DNA from: Salegentibacter salinarum
GTDB taxonomy: Bacteria; Bacteroidota; Bacteroidia; Flavobacteriales; Flavobacteriaceae
Direction of reading: 5' to 3'
Assembly: GCF_900168115.1 (NCBI RefSeq)
Contig: NZ_FUZC01000007.1
Span: forward strand, 124,001 to 188,000
Length of the DNA: 64,000 bases
The notes beneath the pieces were generated by a model. That model was not told where the DNA came from. It made no database searches and worked only from the letters and a program-made list of their open reading frames with translations. Made by a program: the position numbers and the translations under genes. Below, piece by piece: positions 1 through 9,158 of the stretch (within the stretch, counting starts at the first letter, position 1; each line of letters begins with the position of its first letter).

Positions 1-372
1 AACCGGAATTTCCGCAAAATCTACCGATTTGTTTTTTGAAAAAGTTTGCAGCGGATAAAACACCCCGAAATTATCCAAACGTTCCAGAGTTTTTATACTT
101 ACCGCGCCCGAAGTATGTAAAGCAATCCCCGGGATATCTTTTAAATTTTCGGAAATTTCATAAATCACATCATCTTTTAAAGCGAGTAAATAGAAATAGG
201 CCGGTTTTAAATCGCTGATATTGCTTGTAGTATCGGTGTGCTCTTCAAAATATTTTAGGCTTTCTTTCCGGTGATTATATACCTGAATTACCCTGGTGTT
301 TTCTGCTTTAGAAAACGCCTTAAAAAGGTGGAAAGCAACATTCCCGGCACCTAAAATTACCACTTCTGTCAT
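1..372 (-). CDS. DUF2520 / Rossmann-like oxidoreductase-like protein (C-terminus outside window)
   Basis: Reading leftward from ATG at 372 gives 124 uninterrupted codons up to the window edge. The N-terminus MTEVVILGAGNVAFHLFKAF has the GxGxxxxH dinucleotide-binding loop (residues 8-13) of a Rossmann fold, followed by LHTSGAVS and a GVFYPLQTFSK stretch typical of the F420-dependent NADP reductase-like/DUF2520 family. A full protein would be about 250 residues, so roughly half is missing because of the window edge. It diverges from ccsBA across a 122 bp gap. Family assignment is by motif recognition; the substrate is not known. Confidence 0.8.
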   Translation of the reverse strand, partial: MTEVVILGAGNVAFHLFKAFSKAENTRVIQVYNHRKESLKYFEEHTDTTSNISDLKPAYFYLLALKDDVIYEISENLKDIPGIALHTSGAVSIKTLERLDNFGVFYPLQTFSKNKSVDFAEIPV

Positions 373-465
373 TCGGCTAAATTATTAAAAATAATGAGGC
401 AATAAAATTAACATTCGTGTAGGAGAATGTATTGGTTTTTACTGTTTCAAACCGTTAAAATTCCT

Positions 466-473
466 TAAATTTG
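466..473 (+). promoter_or_regulatory. Promoter -7 element of ccsBA
   Basis: TAAATTTG matches the Bacteroidota -7 consensus TAnnTTTG and lies 21 bases before the ccsBA ATG. No TTG is seen at the expected 17-23 bp upstream spacing, so only the -7 half is supported. Confidence 0.5.
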
Positions 474-494
474 CGGGCTTAAAAGAGTTACTTC

Positions 495-3400
495 ATGCAG
501 AATAAAATAGCCTCTGTCATATTTTCTACACGTATAATGGCAGTCTTATTTGTGGTCTATGCAATAGCCCTGGCGTTCGGAACATTTATTGAAAGTTGGT
601 ACAGTATAGAAACCGCAAGAGTGTTAATATATAACGCCTGGTGGTTTGAAGCAATTATGGTGTTTTTTGTGATCAATTTCGCCGGAAATATTAAACGATA
701 TAATCTTCACAAGCGCGAAAAATGGTCTTCACTTTTAATCCATTTATCGTTTGTTTTAATTTTAGTGGGTGCCTTTATTACCCGGTATATTAGTTACGAA
801 GGGGTAATGCCTATTACTGAAGGTGAAACTACCAATATCATGCTTTCAGAAAAAACCTATTTCACCGCCTTTATTGATGGTGAAATTGACGGGGAACCCC
901 GCCGAAGGGTTTTGGAAGAACCGGTGCTTTTTGCTCCGGAAACCGAAAATGATTACGTACTGAATACCGATTATAACGGGCAACCGGTCACGATAGAAGC
1001 TACCAATTTTATTTATGGAGCTAAAGAAGAGTTAGTCCCTGCCGATGATGGGGAAAATCACCTTAAACTGGTTGAAGCCGGGGGTGGTAATCGTCACGAT
1101 CACTATTTAAAAGAGGGCGAAGTTCAAAATATTCATAATGTTTTATTTGCGCTAAATGAACCTACCGATGGTGCAATTAATATAACTTATGAAGAAGAAA
1201 CCGGAAAATACACTATAAACTCTCCATTTGAAGGCGATTATATGCGAATGGCCGACCAGGAGAAAGGAGATTTAGCAAAAGATTCTACCCAGAATTTGAT
1301 GCTGCGTTCTCTTTATAATATAGGGACTATGCAATTTGTAATTCCTGAACCGGTGGTAAAGGGAAAATACGATATTGTAAAAACCCCTGAAAAAACTGAT
1401 GGCCAAAGCGATGCGCTTACAGTTAAGGTCACTTCTGAGGGAGAATTTGAAACCGTTACTATAATGGGTGGGCAGGGAATTCCCAGCGAACCTCATAAAG
1501 TAGAAGTCGCCGGACTGGAATTATTTTTGAATTATGGTAGTAAAGAGATAGAATTGCCTTTTGCTTTAAAACTCAACGATTTTATTGCAAATAGATATCC
1601 GGGGACTGAAAACAGTTATTCTTCATTTAAAAGTAAAGTTGAAATTGTGGAAGAAGGAAAAGAAAATGTTCCCTACGAGATTTATATGAACCACGTTTTA
1701 GATCACAAGGGCTTCAGGTTTTTCCAGGCCAGTTTTATGCCAGATGAAAGCGGAACCGTGCTTTCTGTAAATCACGATTTCTGGGGTACCTGGGTGACTT
1801 ATATTGGCTACTTCCTGCTTTATTTAGGCTTGATGCTAATTTTATTTGATAAAGGCTCACGCTTTGGAAACCTTAAGGATATGCTTGAAAAAGTAAAGGA
1901 TAAGAAGAAAAAATTAACTACCGTTCTTATTTTCTTTATGGCTACCGGCTCTATGTTTGCGCAAATTCCGGGAGACGAGCACGAACACGCTGAATCGGCT
2001 AAAAGGGAGGTTGATTCTATTATTAAAAGCAACGCCATAAGCGAAGAACACGCGGCTGATTTTGGCCGACTCGTGATTCAGGATGCGGGCGGAAGAATGA
2101 AACCCGCTAATACGTATTCTTCAGAATTGCTTCGGAAATTAAGTAAATCTGATTCTTATGAAGGTTTAAATTCAGACCAGATTTTAGTTTCCCTGACCCA
2201 AAACCCTATGATTTGGTATAATGTGCCAATTATTTATGTTGAAAAACATAATGATAGTTTACATAATCTTCTTGGGGTAAAGCAAGGAAAAAAATACCTT
2301 ACGCTAAGTAGTTTCTTTGATGAAACCGGAAATTATAAACTTTCACCACTATTGGAAGAAGCCTACCAGGCAGCCGTTCCTAATAAATTTCAGAAAGATT
2401 TTATCAATACCGATAAAAAGGTGAATTTATTATATCGTGCGCTTCAGGGCAAGATTTTGAGAATTTTCCCAATTCCTGAACACAAAAATAATAAATGGGT
2501 TTCTTATCCGGAATTAGAGGATGAAGAAGGCGCTTTTAAGGGAATGGATTCAGTATATACCAAACAAATCCTTCCGCTTTATATGACCTCTCTTTCTGAT
2601 GCGGTTGAAACTGGGGATTACTCAAAAGCGAATCAGTTTCTGGAAAGTATAAAAGGATTTCAGAAGAAATTCGGTTCAGAAGTATTGCCTTCCCAAGATA
2701 GAATTGACGCAGAGATAGCGTATAACAAATATGATATTTTTAGGAATCTTTTCTGGATGTATATGGTAGCCGGTTTATTTATGCTGGTTATTGTGATTGT
2801 GAAGATTTTTAAAGAAAATAATCTCATTAACTGGCTGGTTAAAATAAGTGCTGGTGTAATAATTCTCCTGTTCGTTTTACACACTTTGGGTTTAATTGCC
2901 AGATGGTATATTTCAGGCCACGCACCGTGGAGTGATGCATATGAGTCTATGATATATGTTGCCTGGGCTACGATGTTCTTTGGGTTGGCTTTTGGAAGAA
3001 AAAGCACTTTAACCATTGCATCTACCGCCTTTGTAACTTCAATGATTTTAATGATCGCACACTGGAACTGGATGGATCCATCTATTGCAAACCTGCAGCC
3101 CGTGTTAGACTCATATTGGTTAATGATTCATGTTTCGGTAATTGTAGGAAGTTATGGTCCATTTACGCTAGGAATGATCCTGGGAGCTGTGGCATTACTT
3201 TTAATGATTTTTACTACGGAAAAAAATAAAAAGAAAATGGATCTCAATATCAAAGAGATCACCATTATTACTGAAATGGCTTTAACCGTTGGTTTAGTAA
3301 TGCTAACTATTGGAAACTTCCTTGGAGGGCAATGGGCTAATGAAAGCTGGGGACGCTACTGGGGCTGGGATCCTAAAGAAACCTGGGCTTTAATTAGTAT

Positions 3401-3683
3401 TATGGTTTATGCATTTGTAATACATATGCGACTGGTTCCTGGATTACGTAGCAGATGGTTCTTTAATTTAATGGCTGTGGTAGCTTTTGCAAGTATTATG
3501 ATGACCTACTTTGGAGTAAACTTCTATTTAGCTGGTTTACACTCTTATGCTAGCGGAGATAAAGTAATTACCCCAACATTTATTTATTACGCAATTGCAG
3601 TAGTAGCCCTGCTGGGAGCAGTTTCTTACTGGAGATTCCAGAAATTTTATGCGAAGAAAAGCAAGAAGAAAATAGAGAAATAA
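495..3683 (+). CDS. ccsBA: Cytochrome c biogenesis protein, ResB-CcsA fusion
   Basis: A 1062-residue membrane protein of the System II cytochrome c maturation apparatus, which exports haem and attaches it to apocytochromes c outside the inner membrane. The N-terminal part has ResB-type membrane segments near residues 13-35, 50-65 and 76-96, then a large periplasmic region. A further membrane segment lies near 430-450. The CcsA half (about 750-1055) has many helices and the tryptophan-rich haem-handling motif WGRYWGWDPKETWALI near residues 951-966. Fusion of ResB and CcsA into one chain is common in Bacteroidota and epsilonproteobacteria. The ATG follows a -7 promoter element at 466-473. It ends before a large hairpin repeat shared with convergent fumC. 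Confidence 0.95.
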   Translation: MQNKIASVIFSTRIMAVLFVVYAIALAFGTFIESWYSIETARVLIYNAWWFEAIMVFFVINFAGNIKRYNLHKREKWSSLLIHLSFVLILVGAFITRYISYEGVMPITEGETTNIMLSEKTYFTAFIDGEIDGEPRRRVLEEPVLFAPETENDYVLNTDYNGQPVTIEATNFIYGAKEELVPADDGENHLKLVEAGGGNRHDHYLKEGEVQNIHNVLFALNEPTDGAINITYEEETGKYTINSPFEGDYMRMADQEKGDLAKDSTQNLMLRSLYNIGTMQFVIPEPVVKGKYDIVKTPEKTDGQSDALTVKVTSEGEFETVTIMGGQGIPSEPHKVEVAGLELFLNYGSKEIELPFALKLNDFIANRYPGTENSYSSFKSKVEIVEEGKENVPYEIYMNHVLDHKGFRFFQASFMPDESGTVLSVNHDFWGTWVTYIGYFLLYLGLMLILFDKGSRFGNLKDMLEKVKDKKKKLTTVLIFFMATGSMFAQIPGDEHEHAESAKREVDSIIKSNAISEEHAADFGRLVIQDAGGRMKPANTYSSELLRKLSKSDSYEGLNSDQILVSLTQNPMIWYNVPIIYVEKHNDSLHNLLGVKQGKKYLTLSSFFDETGNYKLSPLLEEAYQAAVPNKFQKDFINTDKKVNLLYRALQGKILRIFPIPEHKNNKWVSYPELEDEEGAFKGMDSVYTKQILPLYMTSLSDAVETGDYSKANQFLESIKGFQKKFGSEVLPSQDRIDAEIAYNKYDIFRNLFWMYMVAGLFMLVIVIVKIFKENNLINWLVKISAGVIILLFVLHTLGLIARWYISGHAPWSDAYESMIYVAWATMFFGLAFGRKSTLTIASTAFVTSMILMIAHWNWMDPSIANLQPVLDSYWLMIHVSVIVGSYGPFTLGMILGAVALLLMIFTTEKNKKKMDLNIKEITIITEMALTVGLVMLTIGNFLGGQWANESWGRYWGWDPKETWALISIMVYAFVIHMRLVPGLRSRWFFNLMAVVAFASIMMTYFGVNFYLAGLHSYASGDKVITPTFIYYAIAVVALLGAVSYWRFQKFYAKKSKKKIEK

Positions 3684-3700
3684 GTTTGGTATAATAGAAG

Positions 3701-3828
3701 AAGGGCTGTTTGAATGTTTTAAGGAACGTCATCCTGAATTTAATTCAGGATCTAAGTTGTTGTCGAAACACATTAGAAGCTGAACCAAGTTCAGCTTGAC
3801 GAAATAAAACTTCTCAAACAGCCCTTTT
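3701..3828. repeat. Palindromic repeat element, family A, copy 1 (convergent terminator)
   Basis: The element is bounded by a perfect 13 bp inverted repeat, AAGGGCTGTTTGA at 3701-3713 and its complement at 3814-3826, ending in a T-run. Inside are two further hairpins: TCCTGAATT/AATTCAGGA at 3732-3750 and AAGCTGAAC/GTTCAGCTT at 3777-3797. The sequence GTCATCCTGAA...TTCAGGATCTAA recurs at several other places in the window. It separates convergent ccsBA and fumC and could terminate both. Confidence 0.8.
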
Positions 3829-3848
3829 ATTTATCAGAAATATTAAAA

Positions 3849-5246
3849 CTATTTAATATTCCCTACCATATCTTTAGGTTGTACCCACTCATCAAATTGC
3901 TCTTCGGTAAGGTGCCCTAACTCAACAGCAGCTTTTTTAAGCGTAGTCCCATCATGGTGGGCTTTATTGGCAATTTCAGCAGCTTTGTAATATCCGATTT
4001 TTGTATTTAAAGCAGTAACCAGCATTAAAGAATTATTTAAATGTTCTTTGATTCTTGGTGTGTTCGCTTCAATTCCGCGGGCACAGTTAACATCAAAAGA
4101 TACACAAGCATCACCAATAAGTACTGCACTTTGCAATAAGTTAGCCGCCATAACCGGTTTAAATACATTTAATTCAAACTGGCCCTGCATTCCGCCAACC
4201 CCAATCGCCACATCGTTACCCATTACCTGTGCGCAAACCATAGTTAAAGCTTCACATTGGGTAGGATTCACTTTTCCGGGCATAATAGAAGAGCCAGGCT
4301 CATTTGCAGGAATATTGATCTCTCCAATTCCACTTCTTGGTCCTGATGAAAGCATTCTAATATCGTTTCCTATTTTATTCAGGGAAACCGCTATTTGCTT
4401 TAAAGCACCATGAGTTTCCACAAAAGCATCGTGCGCGGCAAGGGCTTCAAATTTATTTCCTGCGGAAATAAATGGTAATTCAGTGAATTTCGCTATGAAT
4501 TCAGAAACACGTTTGGAATATCCCTTTGGAGTGTTTAATCCAGTACCAACGGCGGTACCACCAAGAGCTAATTCGGCTAAATGCGGAAGCGTATTTTCAA
4601 GGGCATTAATTCCGTGGTCAAGTTGGGCAACATAACCGCTAAATTCCTGCCCGAGGGTTAGGGGAGTGGCATCCATAAAATGCGTACGTCCAATTTTTAC
4701 CACTTCTTTAAATTCTTCGGATTTTTTCTTTAAAGTATCGCGAAGTTGTCTTACACCCGGAAGTGTCACTTTCGTAATCTTTTGGTAAGCAGCGATATGC
4801 ATTCCCGTAGGAAAGGTATCGTTTGAAGATTGAGATTTATTTACATCATCGTTTGGCTGAAGGGTTTTATCGCCTTCGCCTAAAGTTTTTCCCGCAAGTT
4901 GGTGTGCTCGGTTGGCAATAACTTCATTTACGTTCATATTGCTTTGTGTACCGCTACCGGTTTGCCAAATTACCAAAGGAAACTGGTCGTCATGTTTTCC
5001 TTCAAGAATTTCGTCACAAACCTGGGCAATATAATCTCTTTTATCTACCGGTAATGCACCTAATTCGCAGTTGGTATAAGCGGCGGCTTTTTTAAGGTAA
5101 GCAAATCCATAAACTATTTCCAGAGGCATACTGGCGGCAGGCCCAATTTTAAAATTATTCCGGGAGCGTTCAGTTTGTGCACCCCAGAGTTTATCGGCCG
5201 GAACCTTCACTTCTCCAATAGTATCTTTTTCTATTCTATAGTCCAT
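3849..5246 (-). CDS. fumC: Class II fumarate hydratase
   Basis: The 465-residue length is standard for the iron-independent fumarase, which interconverts fumarate and malate in the TCA cycle. The family signature [11 protein letters not shown] near residues 315-325 carries the catalytic serine loop. [17 protein letters not shown] and the T/S-rich [15 protein letters not shown] segment are also typical of the fumarase/aspartase superfamily. Aspartase is the main alternative, but the sequence reads as FumC. It is monocistronic: its promoter side faces the divergent small gene at 5429 and its 3' end faces a hairpin repeat shared with ccsBA. Confidence 0.95.
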   Translation of the reverse strand: MDYRIEKDTIGEVKVPADKLWGAQTERSRNNFKIGPAASMPLEIVYGFAYLKKAAAYTNCELGALPVDKRDYIAQVCDEILEGKHDDQFPLVIWQTGSGTQSNMNVNEVIANRAHQLAGKTLGEGDKTLQPNDDVNKSQSSNDTFPTGMHIAAYQKITKVTLPGVRQLRDTLKKKSEEFKEVVKIGRTHFMDATPLTLGQEFSGYVAQLDHGINALENTLPHLAELALGGTAVGTGLNTPKGYSKRVSEFIAKFTELPFISAGNKFEALAAHDAFVETHGALKQIAVSLNKIGNDIRMLSSGPRSGIGEINIPANEPGSSIMPGKVNPTQCEALTMVCAQVMGNDVAIGVGGMQGQFELNVFKPVMAANLLQSAVLIGDACVSFDVNCARGIEANTPRIKEHLNNSLMLVTALNTKIGYYKAAEIANKAHHDGTTLKKAAVELGHLTEEQFDEWVQPKDMVGNIK

Positions 5247-5268
5247 AATTAATATATTAGTTGTGTCA

Positions 5269-5276
5269 CAAATTTA
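5269..5276 (-). promoter_or_regulatory. Promoter -7 element of fumC
   Basis: On the minus strand this reads TAAATTTG, matching TAnnTTTG, 22 bases before the fumC start. No well-spaced TTG -33 element is visible. Confidence 0.5.
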
Positions 5277-5360
5277 CAAGTTAGCGGCTTTTTTAAAGGT
5301 ATAAAAACAAAGAATTTGGCCAGTAAATTTTGTGATTTTCATCAATTGCGTATGAATTTC

Positions 5361-5377
5361 TCACAATTTAATTGTGA
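5361..5377. promoter_or_regulatory. 17 bp palindrome overlapping a -33 element (candidate operator)
   Basis: TCACAAT-TTA-ATTGTGA is a perfect 7+7 inverted repeat. Its right arm contains the TTG at 5372-5374 that serves as the -33 element for the small gene at 5429. A dimeric regulator bound here would block that promoter. It lies about 115 bp upstream of the fumC start, so it could also affect the divergent gene. The regulator is unknown. Confidence 0.4.
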
Positions 5378-5403
5378 TAAGCCGTCAAAGCTTACTATCT
5401 TTG
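5372..5403 (+). promoter_or_regulatory. Complete Bacteroidota-type promoter for the small membrane protein gene
   Basis: TTG at 5372-5374, a 21 bp spacer, and TATCTTTG at 5396-5403 match the TTG-N17-23-TAnnTTTG consensus. The ATG of the 58-residue gene follows 25 bases later. Confidence 0.65.
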
Positions 5404-5428
5404 ACCAGATCAAAAAACTTTTGATATT

Positions 5429-5605
5429 ATGTTCGAATTCGACCAATACCTCGGTTTCCTGGCTTTCCTGGTTATTTTAACTATGGGATTCTGGCTTATG
5501 ATTTTCCTAATGGCTATCTTACCCTATTGGATAGGCGGTTCGGTTGCTGAATTGCTTAAAGAAAAGAAAGAGGCTAGAAAAAAAGCTAAAGAAGAAAAAG
5601 CATAA
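5429..5605 (+). CDS. Small membrane protein, 58 aa, unknown function
   Basis: ATG at 5429 to TAA at 5603-5605 encodes MFEFDQYLGFLAFLVILTMG... with one hydrophobic segment (about residues 8-38, possibly a hairpin because of the internal Pro32) and a highly charged Lys/Glu/Ala tail (residues 41-58). It has a complete promoter at 5372-5403 with an overlapping palindrome, and a T-tailed hairpin right after its stop, so it is a self-contained transcription unit. Topology suggests an inner membrane protein with a cytoplasmic tail. I do not recognise a family. Confidence 0.7.
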   Translation: MFEFDQYLGFLAFLVILTMGFWLMIFLMAILPYWIGGSVAELLKEKKEARKKAKEEKA

Positions 5606-5610
5606 AGAAA

Positions 5611-5636
5611 GGGACAGTTAATGTCCCTTTTTTATG
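5611..5636 (+). terminator. Rho-independent terminator of the small membrane protein gene
   Basis: GGGACA-TTAA-type hairpin (GGGACAGTTAATGTCCC at 5611-5627) followed directly by a run of six T, six bases after the stop codon at 5605. Confidence 0.75.
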
Positions 5637-5660
5637 CTTTGTTTTTAAAAAATAAAATAT

Positions 5661-5690
5661 AAAACCGGCTTATTCAAGCCGGTTTTATTT
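5661..5690. terminator. Terminator hairpin downstream of the outer-membrane receptor gene
   Basis: AAAACCGGCT and AGCCGGTTTT (5661-5670 and 5677-5686) form a 10 bp stem flanked by A and T runs. It can act in both directions and sits nine bases past the stop of the minus-strand receptor gene. Confidence 0.7.
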
Positions 5691-5698
5691 ATTCCCGA

Positions 5699-8227
5699 TT
5701 ATCCTTCAAATCCAGGATCATCAAAATCTTCGTCACTACCACGTCGTTGTTCGCGCTTTTGCTGATTAAATCTATAAATTACTGAAAAATTAATTTGTCT
5801 TTGTCTCCACTGGAATTCACTTTCCCGGTTAAAGAACTCCGTAGAAGTAAAGGATTTTCTTTTTCTAGAGTTTAATAAATCTCTAACGTTTAGAGAAAGC
5901 GTAACGCTCTCATTTAGGATTTCTTTACTCAAAGCTAAATCTATAGAGAAAATCCCTTCGTTTTTAGTTTGAGCGTTTTCCTGAGGACCACGATAAAACG
6001 CATTGGTTTGCCAATCTACAGCTCCCGGGAGGGTTACCTTAGAACTAAATCTTGCAAACCAGCTCGTATTTTTTGCTCCATAATCTATACCGTTAAATTC
6101 ACCTTCAGTTTCAAACTGGAAGAAGTTAAAACTACTGTTTAACCTTAACCAATCTGCAGGGTTATAAAGAATACCAAGCTCTCCACCGGTTCTTTTATTA
6201 GTAGCTAAATTAATAGGAATGGTTCTAATAATATCAATACCATCTGTTGTTTCCTGACCGGTATTTTCTTCAACCCTTTCAAATGAATCGGTTTCGTGTT
6301 GGTAATAAACGGATGTAGTAAAAGTTAGTTTTTCCCAACGTTTTAAGTAACCAATATCGAAGGCACTGGCAAAAGCCGGTTGTAAATTTGGGTTCCCTTG
6401 AAATACATTGGTTCTACTTGAACGAGATGGAAATGGATTAATATACCAACCTCTTGGGCGGTTAATCCTTCTGTTATAACCAACAGTTATATTTTCCTCT
6501 TCCCCGCCATCACTTGACAGTTCGTAAATTAAATTAACCGTTGGAAACAGGCCTAAATAATTATTGTCAAATTCTGTTTGGATTGGGAATCCAAAAGCTG
6601 CTACAAGTTCTTCATCACTTAATCTTGAATCTATATCTCCTTTAAGCTGTGTGTTTTCTAATCTTAAACCTAAAAGGAAAGAGAATTTTCCAAATTTAGT
6701 TCCGTATTGAGAATATAGGGCGTTTACGTTCTCTTCGTAATCAAAAATATTGGTAAGCGTATCGTTGGTTACCAAATTCCCGGTAGCCAAATCTTCCTGT
6801 TGTAAGCGGTAATCTGTAACTTCGTTTTCAAAATTTCCGCGGTAACCGGCTTCAAACCTGGCATTCTCCCCAAGAGGTAATACATAATCGGCCTGGATTA
6901 AATATTCTTTTTGGTCTTCTTCAGTATAAACTTCCTCGCGTTGAAAAGCGCCGGGATTATCCTGATCTGTAGAAATATAATCTTCGTTTATATAAGTGTT
7001 TTGAACTTCGGCATCGTTTTCAAACTGAAAATCGGCGGTAAGTTCGTGACCTTCGTCATTAAATTTATTCTGGTAATTTATAGAAATCTGGTAGCTGTTA
7101 TCTTCTTCGCTCTGCAATTCTCTTCTCAGGGTTTCTTCAACCAAACTACCGCCATTATAACGGTCACTATTGTTTAGTGTTTCGTCCTCATCTTCACCGT
7201 AGCGATAAAATAGACTGGCGGTTAAAGAAGATTGTTCAGTAAGAAAATATTCAATTCCAATATTCCCATTGTAGTTTCTATTTAACCGCTCTGTTTCTCT
7301 TTCCTCGCGAATTCTCTCATATTCCGGCCTTATAATTTCTCCATCAGAATTAAATCTTCTTAAATATTCTGTATCGCTGAAGTTATTTTGGGGAGCATCA
7401 AAATATCGCCATCCAATGTTGGTAAATATATTGAAGTCATTTGTTCTGTAATTCAAATTAGCTGAAAGTCCTGCATTATCTGGATGACCTAAATTTAGAT
7501 TTACCGAACCGTTAAAACCTAAAGTTTCTTTTTGCCTAAGAATGATATTTAAAATACCAGCTGTACCTTCAGCATCATATCTTGCCGAAGGGGAAGTAAT
7601 AACTTCTACACGTTCAATAGCTTCAGCAGGAAGTTGACTTAACACGTTGGTATCTCCAAAACCTGCCATTGCAGAAGGTTTTCCATTAATTAGAATCCTA
7701 ACATTCTGATTTCCTCTAAGGCTAATTCCGCCTTCAACATCTACTGAAACCGAAGGAACGTTATTTAGAGCGTCACTTACGGTACCACCGGCAGTGGTAA
7801 GGTCTTTACCAATGTTATAAATCTTTTTATCAAGTTGAACGCTAACCTGTGTAGTTTCGGCCTGAACTAAAACCTCGTCAAGACTATCTGAATCGAGTCC
7901 CAGGGTGATAGTTCCTAAACTAAGATCTGAATCTACCTTGCGGTCATTGAATCTTTTTGTTTCGTAAGAAATAAATTCAACAATAACATTATAGGTACCT
8001 TCCGGTACTTCTATAGAGAAATTTCCTTGTGAATTTGTTACTACTCCTGTAACATCTGCGGGATCGTTAGCATTAACTATAGAAACGGTTGCAAATTCAA
8101 GAGGAGCATCCATCTCCTCGTCCATTACTTTTCCGGAAACTTTATGGGGCCCAGATTGGGCGAAGCCGCTAAGGCTGAAAAAAAGAAAAAACGCTATACT
8201 GAGCGTACTCAAGATTTTGGTGGTCAT
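5699..8227 (-). CDS. Outer membrane beta-barrel (TonB-dependent receptor-like) protein
   Basis: An 842-residue protein with a signal peptide ending near FAQ (residues 22-24), a carboxypeptidase-regulatory-like beta-sandwich (about 28-115, KVSGKVMDEEMDAPLEFATV), a plug-like region (about 120-235 with IRILINGKPSA-type and VEVITSPSARYDAEG motifs) and a long beta-barrel rich in aromatic-ended strands. Outer membrane beta-barrel/TonB receptors of this layout import or bind unknown ligands in Bacteroidota. There is no SusD partner next to it, which argues against a SusCD polysaccharide locus. The small membrane-anchored gene just upstream on the same strand may be cotranscribed. Confidence 0.85.
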   Translation of the reverse strand: MTTKILSTLSIAFFLFFSLSGFAQSGPHKVSGKVMDEEMDAPLEFATVSIVNANDPADVTGVVTNSQGNFSIEVPEGTYNVIVEFISYETKRFNDRKVDSDLSLGTITLGLDSDSLDEVLVQAETTQVSVQLDKKIYNIGKDLTTAGGTVSDALNNVPSVSVDVEGGISLRGNQNVRILINGKPSAMAGFGDTNVLSQLPAEAIERVEVITSPSARYDAEGTAGILNIILRQKETLGFNGSVNLNLGHPDNAGLSANLNYRTNDFNIFTNIGWRYFDAPQNNFSDTEYLRRFNSDGEIIRPEYERIREERETERLNRNYNGNIGIEYFLTEQSSLTASLFYRYGEDEDETLNNSDRYNGGSLVEETLRRELQSEEDNSYQISINYQNKFNDEGHELTADFQFENDAEVQNTYINEDYISTDQDNPGAFQREEVYTEEDQKEYLIQADYVLPLGENARFEAGYRGNFENEVTDYRLQQEDLATGNLVTNDTLTNIFDYEENVNALYSQYGTKFGKFSFLLGLRLENTQLKGDIDSRLSDEELVAAFGFPIQTEFDNNYLGLFPTVNLIYELSSDGGEEENITVGYNRRINRPRGWYINPFPSRSSRTNVFQGNPNLQPAFASAFDIGYLKRWEKLTFTTSVYYQHETDSFERVEENTGQETTDGIDIIRTIPINLATNKRTGGELGILYNPADWLRLNSSFNFFQFETEGEFNGIDYGAKNTSWFARFSSKVTLPGAVDWQTNAFYRGPQENAQTKNEGIFSIDLALSKEILNESVTLSLNVRDLLNSRKRKSFTSTEFFNRESEFQWRQRQINFSVIYRFNQQKREQRRGSDEDFDDPGFEG

Positions 8228-8345
8228 AGAAAATTTTTATTCTTTGACCCCAGCTTTTGGAAATGGTTTAATGGAAATTGGGTTAAACTCGCGTTAAATC
8301 CATCTTTTAAATGTTAAAAATACGTTTATCCCTGAGAACCAATAC

Positions 8346-8717
8346 TTAAGATTTACGACTGATTTTCTTATTTAATTCAAGATATTTTTCAAACTGCTTT
8401 TTACTCATTAATTTTTGCAGTTTTTTATGTTCAGCTTTCTGAATTTCCTTTAGTTTAAAGATTATTTCATCTTCAGTTAAAGCCGTGGTATTAAGAATTT
8501 CATTTTTCTTAAGCGTATATTCTATAATAAGATCCTCCAGTTTGCCGGTTTGTTCAAAATCCAGTTCTAATTCTCTTTTCCAGGTATAGGCTAGTTCCCT
8601 TGCAATTTCAAGTAGTTCTTTCCTGCTTTTTCTATGCAGGTAAAAATGGGAAAAAATAAATCCCGCCACTAAAAATCCGGCGGCCCCAATTATAGCTATT
8701 TTATGTTGAGTTTTCAT
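8346..8717 (-). CDS. Membrane-anchored alpha-helical protein, unknown
   Basis: The 123-residue product has one N-terminal membrane segment (about residues 7-25, IAIIGAAGFLVAGFIFSHF) and then a Lys/Glu-rich, Cys-free helical domain predicted to face the periplasm. The pattern is vaguely like the Spy/CpxP group of small periplasmic helical sensors or chaperones, but no LTxxQ signature is seen, so I do not assign that family. It lies 28 bp after the ArsC-like gene and 118 bp before the outer-membrane receptor, all on the minus strand. Confidence 0.6.
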   Translation of the reverse strand: MKTQHKIAIIGAAGFLVAGFIFSHFYLHRKSRKELLEIARELAYTWKRELELDFEQTGKLEDLIIEYTLKKNEILNTTALTEDEIIFKLKEIQKAEHKKLQKLMSKKQFEKYLELNKKISRKS

Positions 8718-8745
8718 TTTTTACTGGTTTGAATTACCAAAACTT

Positions 8746-9090
8746 TTATTGTAATAAATCTTCAATTTTAGAACCCGGTCGACCTACAACTGCTTTGTTT
8801 TTAGTTTCTACAATAGGTCTTTCTATTAATTTGGGATTTTTAACCATTACAGTAATTAATTCTTTATCGCTAAGATCTTTATTTTTATATTCTTCCTTCC
8901 AGATCTTTTCGTTTGTTCTAATTAGCTGCATAGGATAAAAACTTAATTTATCCAGAATTTGTTTCAATTCTGCTTCAGAAAGAGGTTCTTTTAAATATTC
9001 TCTCACCTCGTATTCTTTTCCGGTGTTTTTAACGATTTCCAATCCTTCCCGGGATTTTTTACATCTGGCGTTATGGTAAACTGTAATCAT
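8746..9090 (-). CDS. ArsC-family (arsenate reductase-like) thioredoxin-fold protein
   Basis: At 114 residues this matches the ArsC/Spx/YffB thioredoxin-fold group. The active-site loop HNARCKKSR places the conserved Cys at residue 10; canonical ArsC has HNPxCGTSRN, so the proline and glycine positions are altered. Downstream IRTNEKIWKE, LIERPIV and VVGRP carry the arginines expected around the oxyanion site. No arsR, arsB or acr3 gene is adjacent, so a role in arsenate detoxification is unproven. A general disulfide reductase is possible. Confidence 0.8.
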   Translation of the reverse strand: MITVYHNARCKKSREGLEIVKNTGKEYEVREYLKEPLSEAELKQILDKLSFYPMQLIRTNEKIWKEEYKNKDLSDKELITVMVKNPKLIERPIVETKNKAVVGRPGSKIEDLLQ

Positions 9091-9158
9091 TATTTTTGGT
9101 TTTGGCTTCTTAAAATAAACAATAAATTCTAAATCTAAAATTTATGAGCATAAACTTA

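Noticed and set aside
36-218. 60-residue plus-strand frame at the left edge
   Set aside because: It is antisense to the DUF2520 gene, which has clear family motifs.
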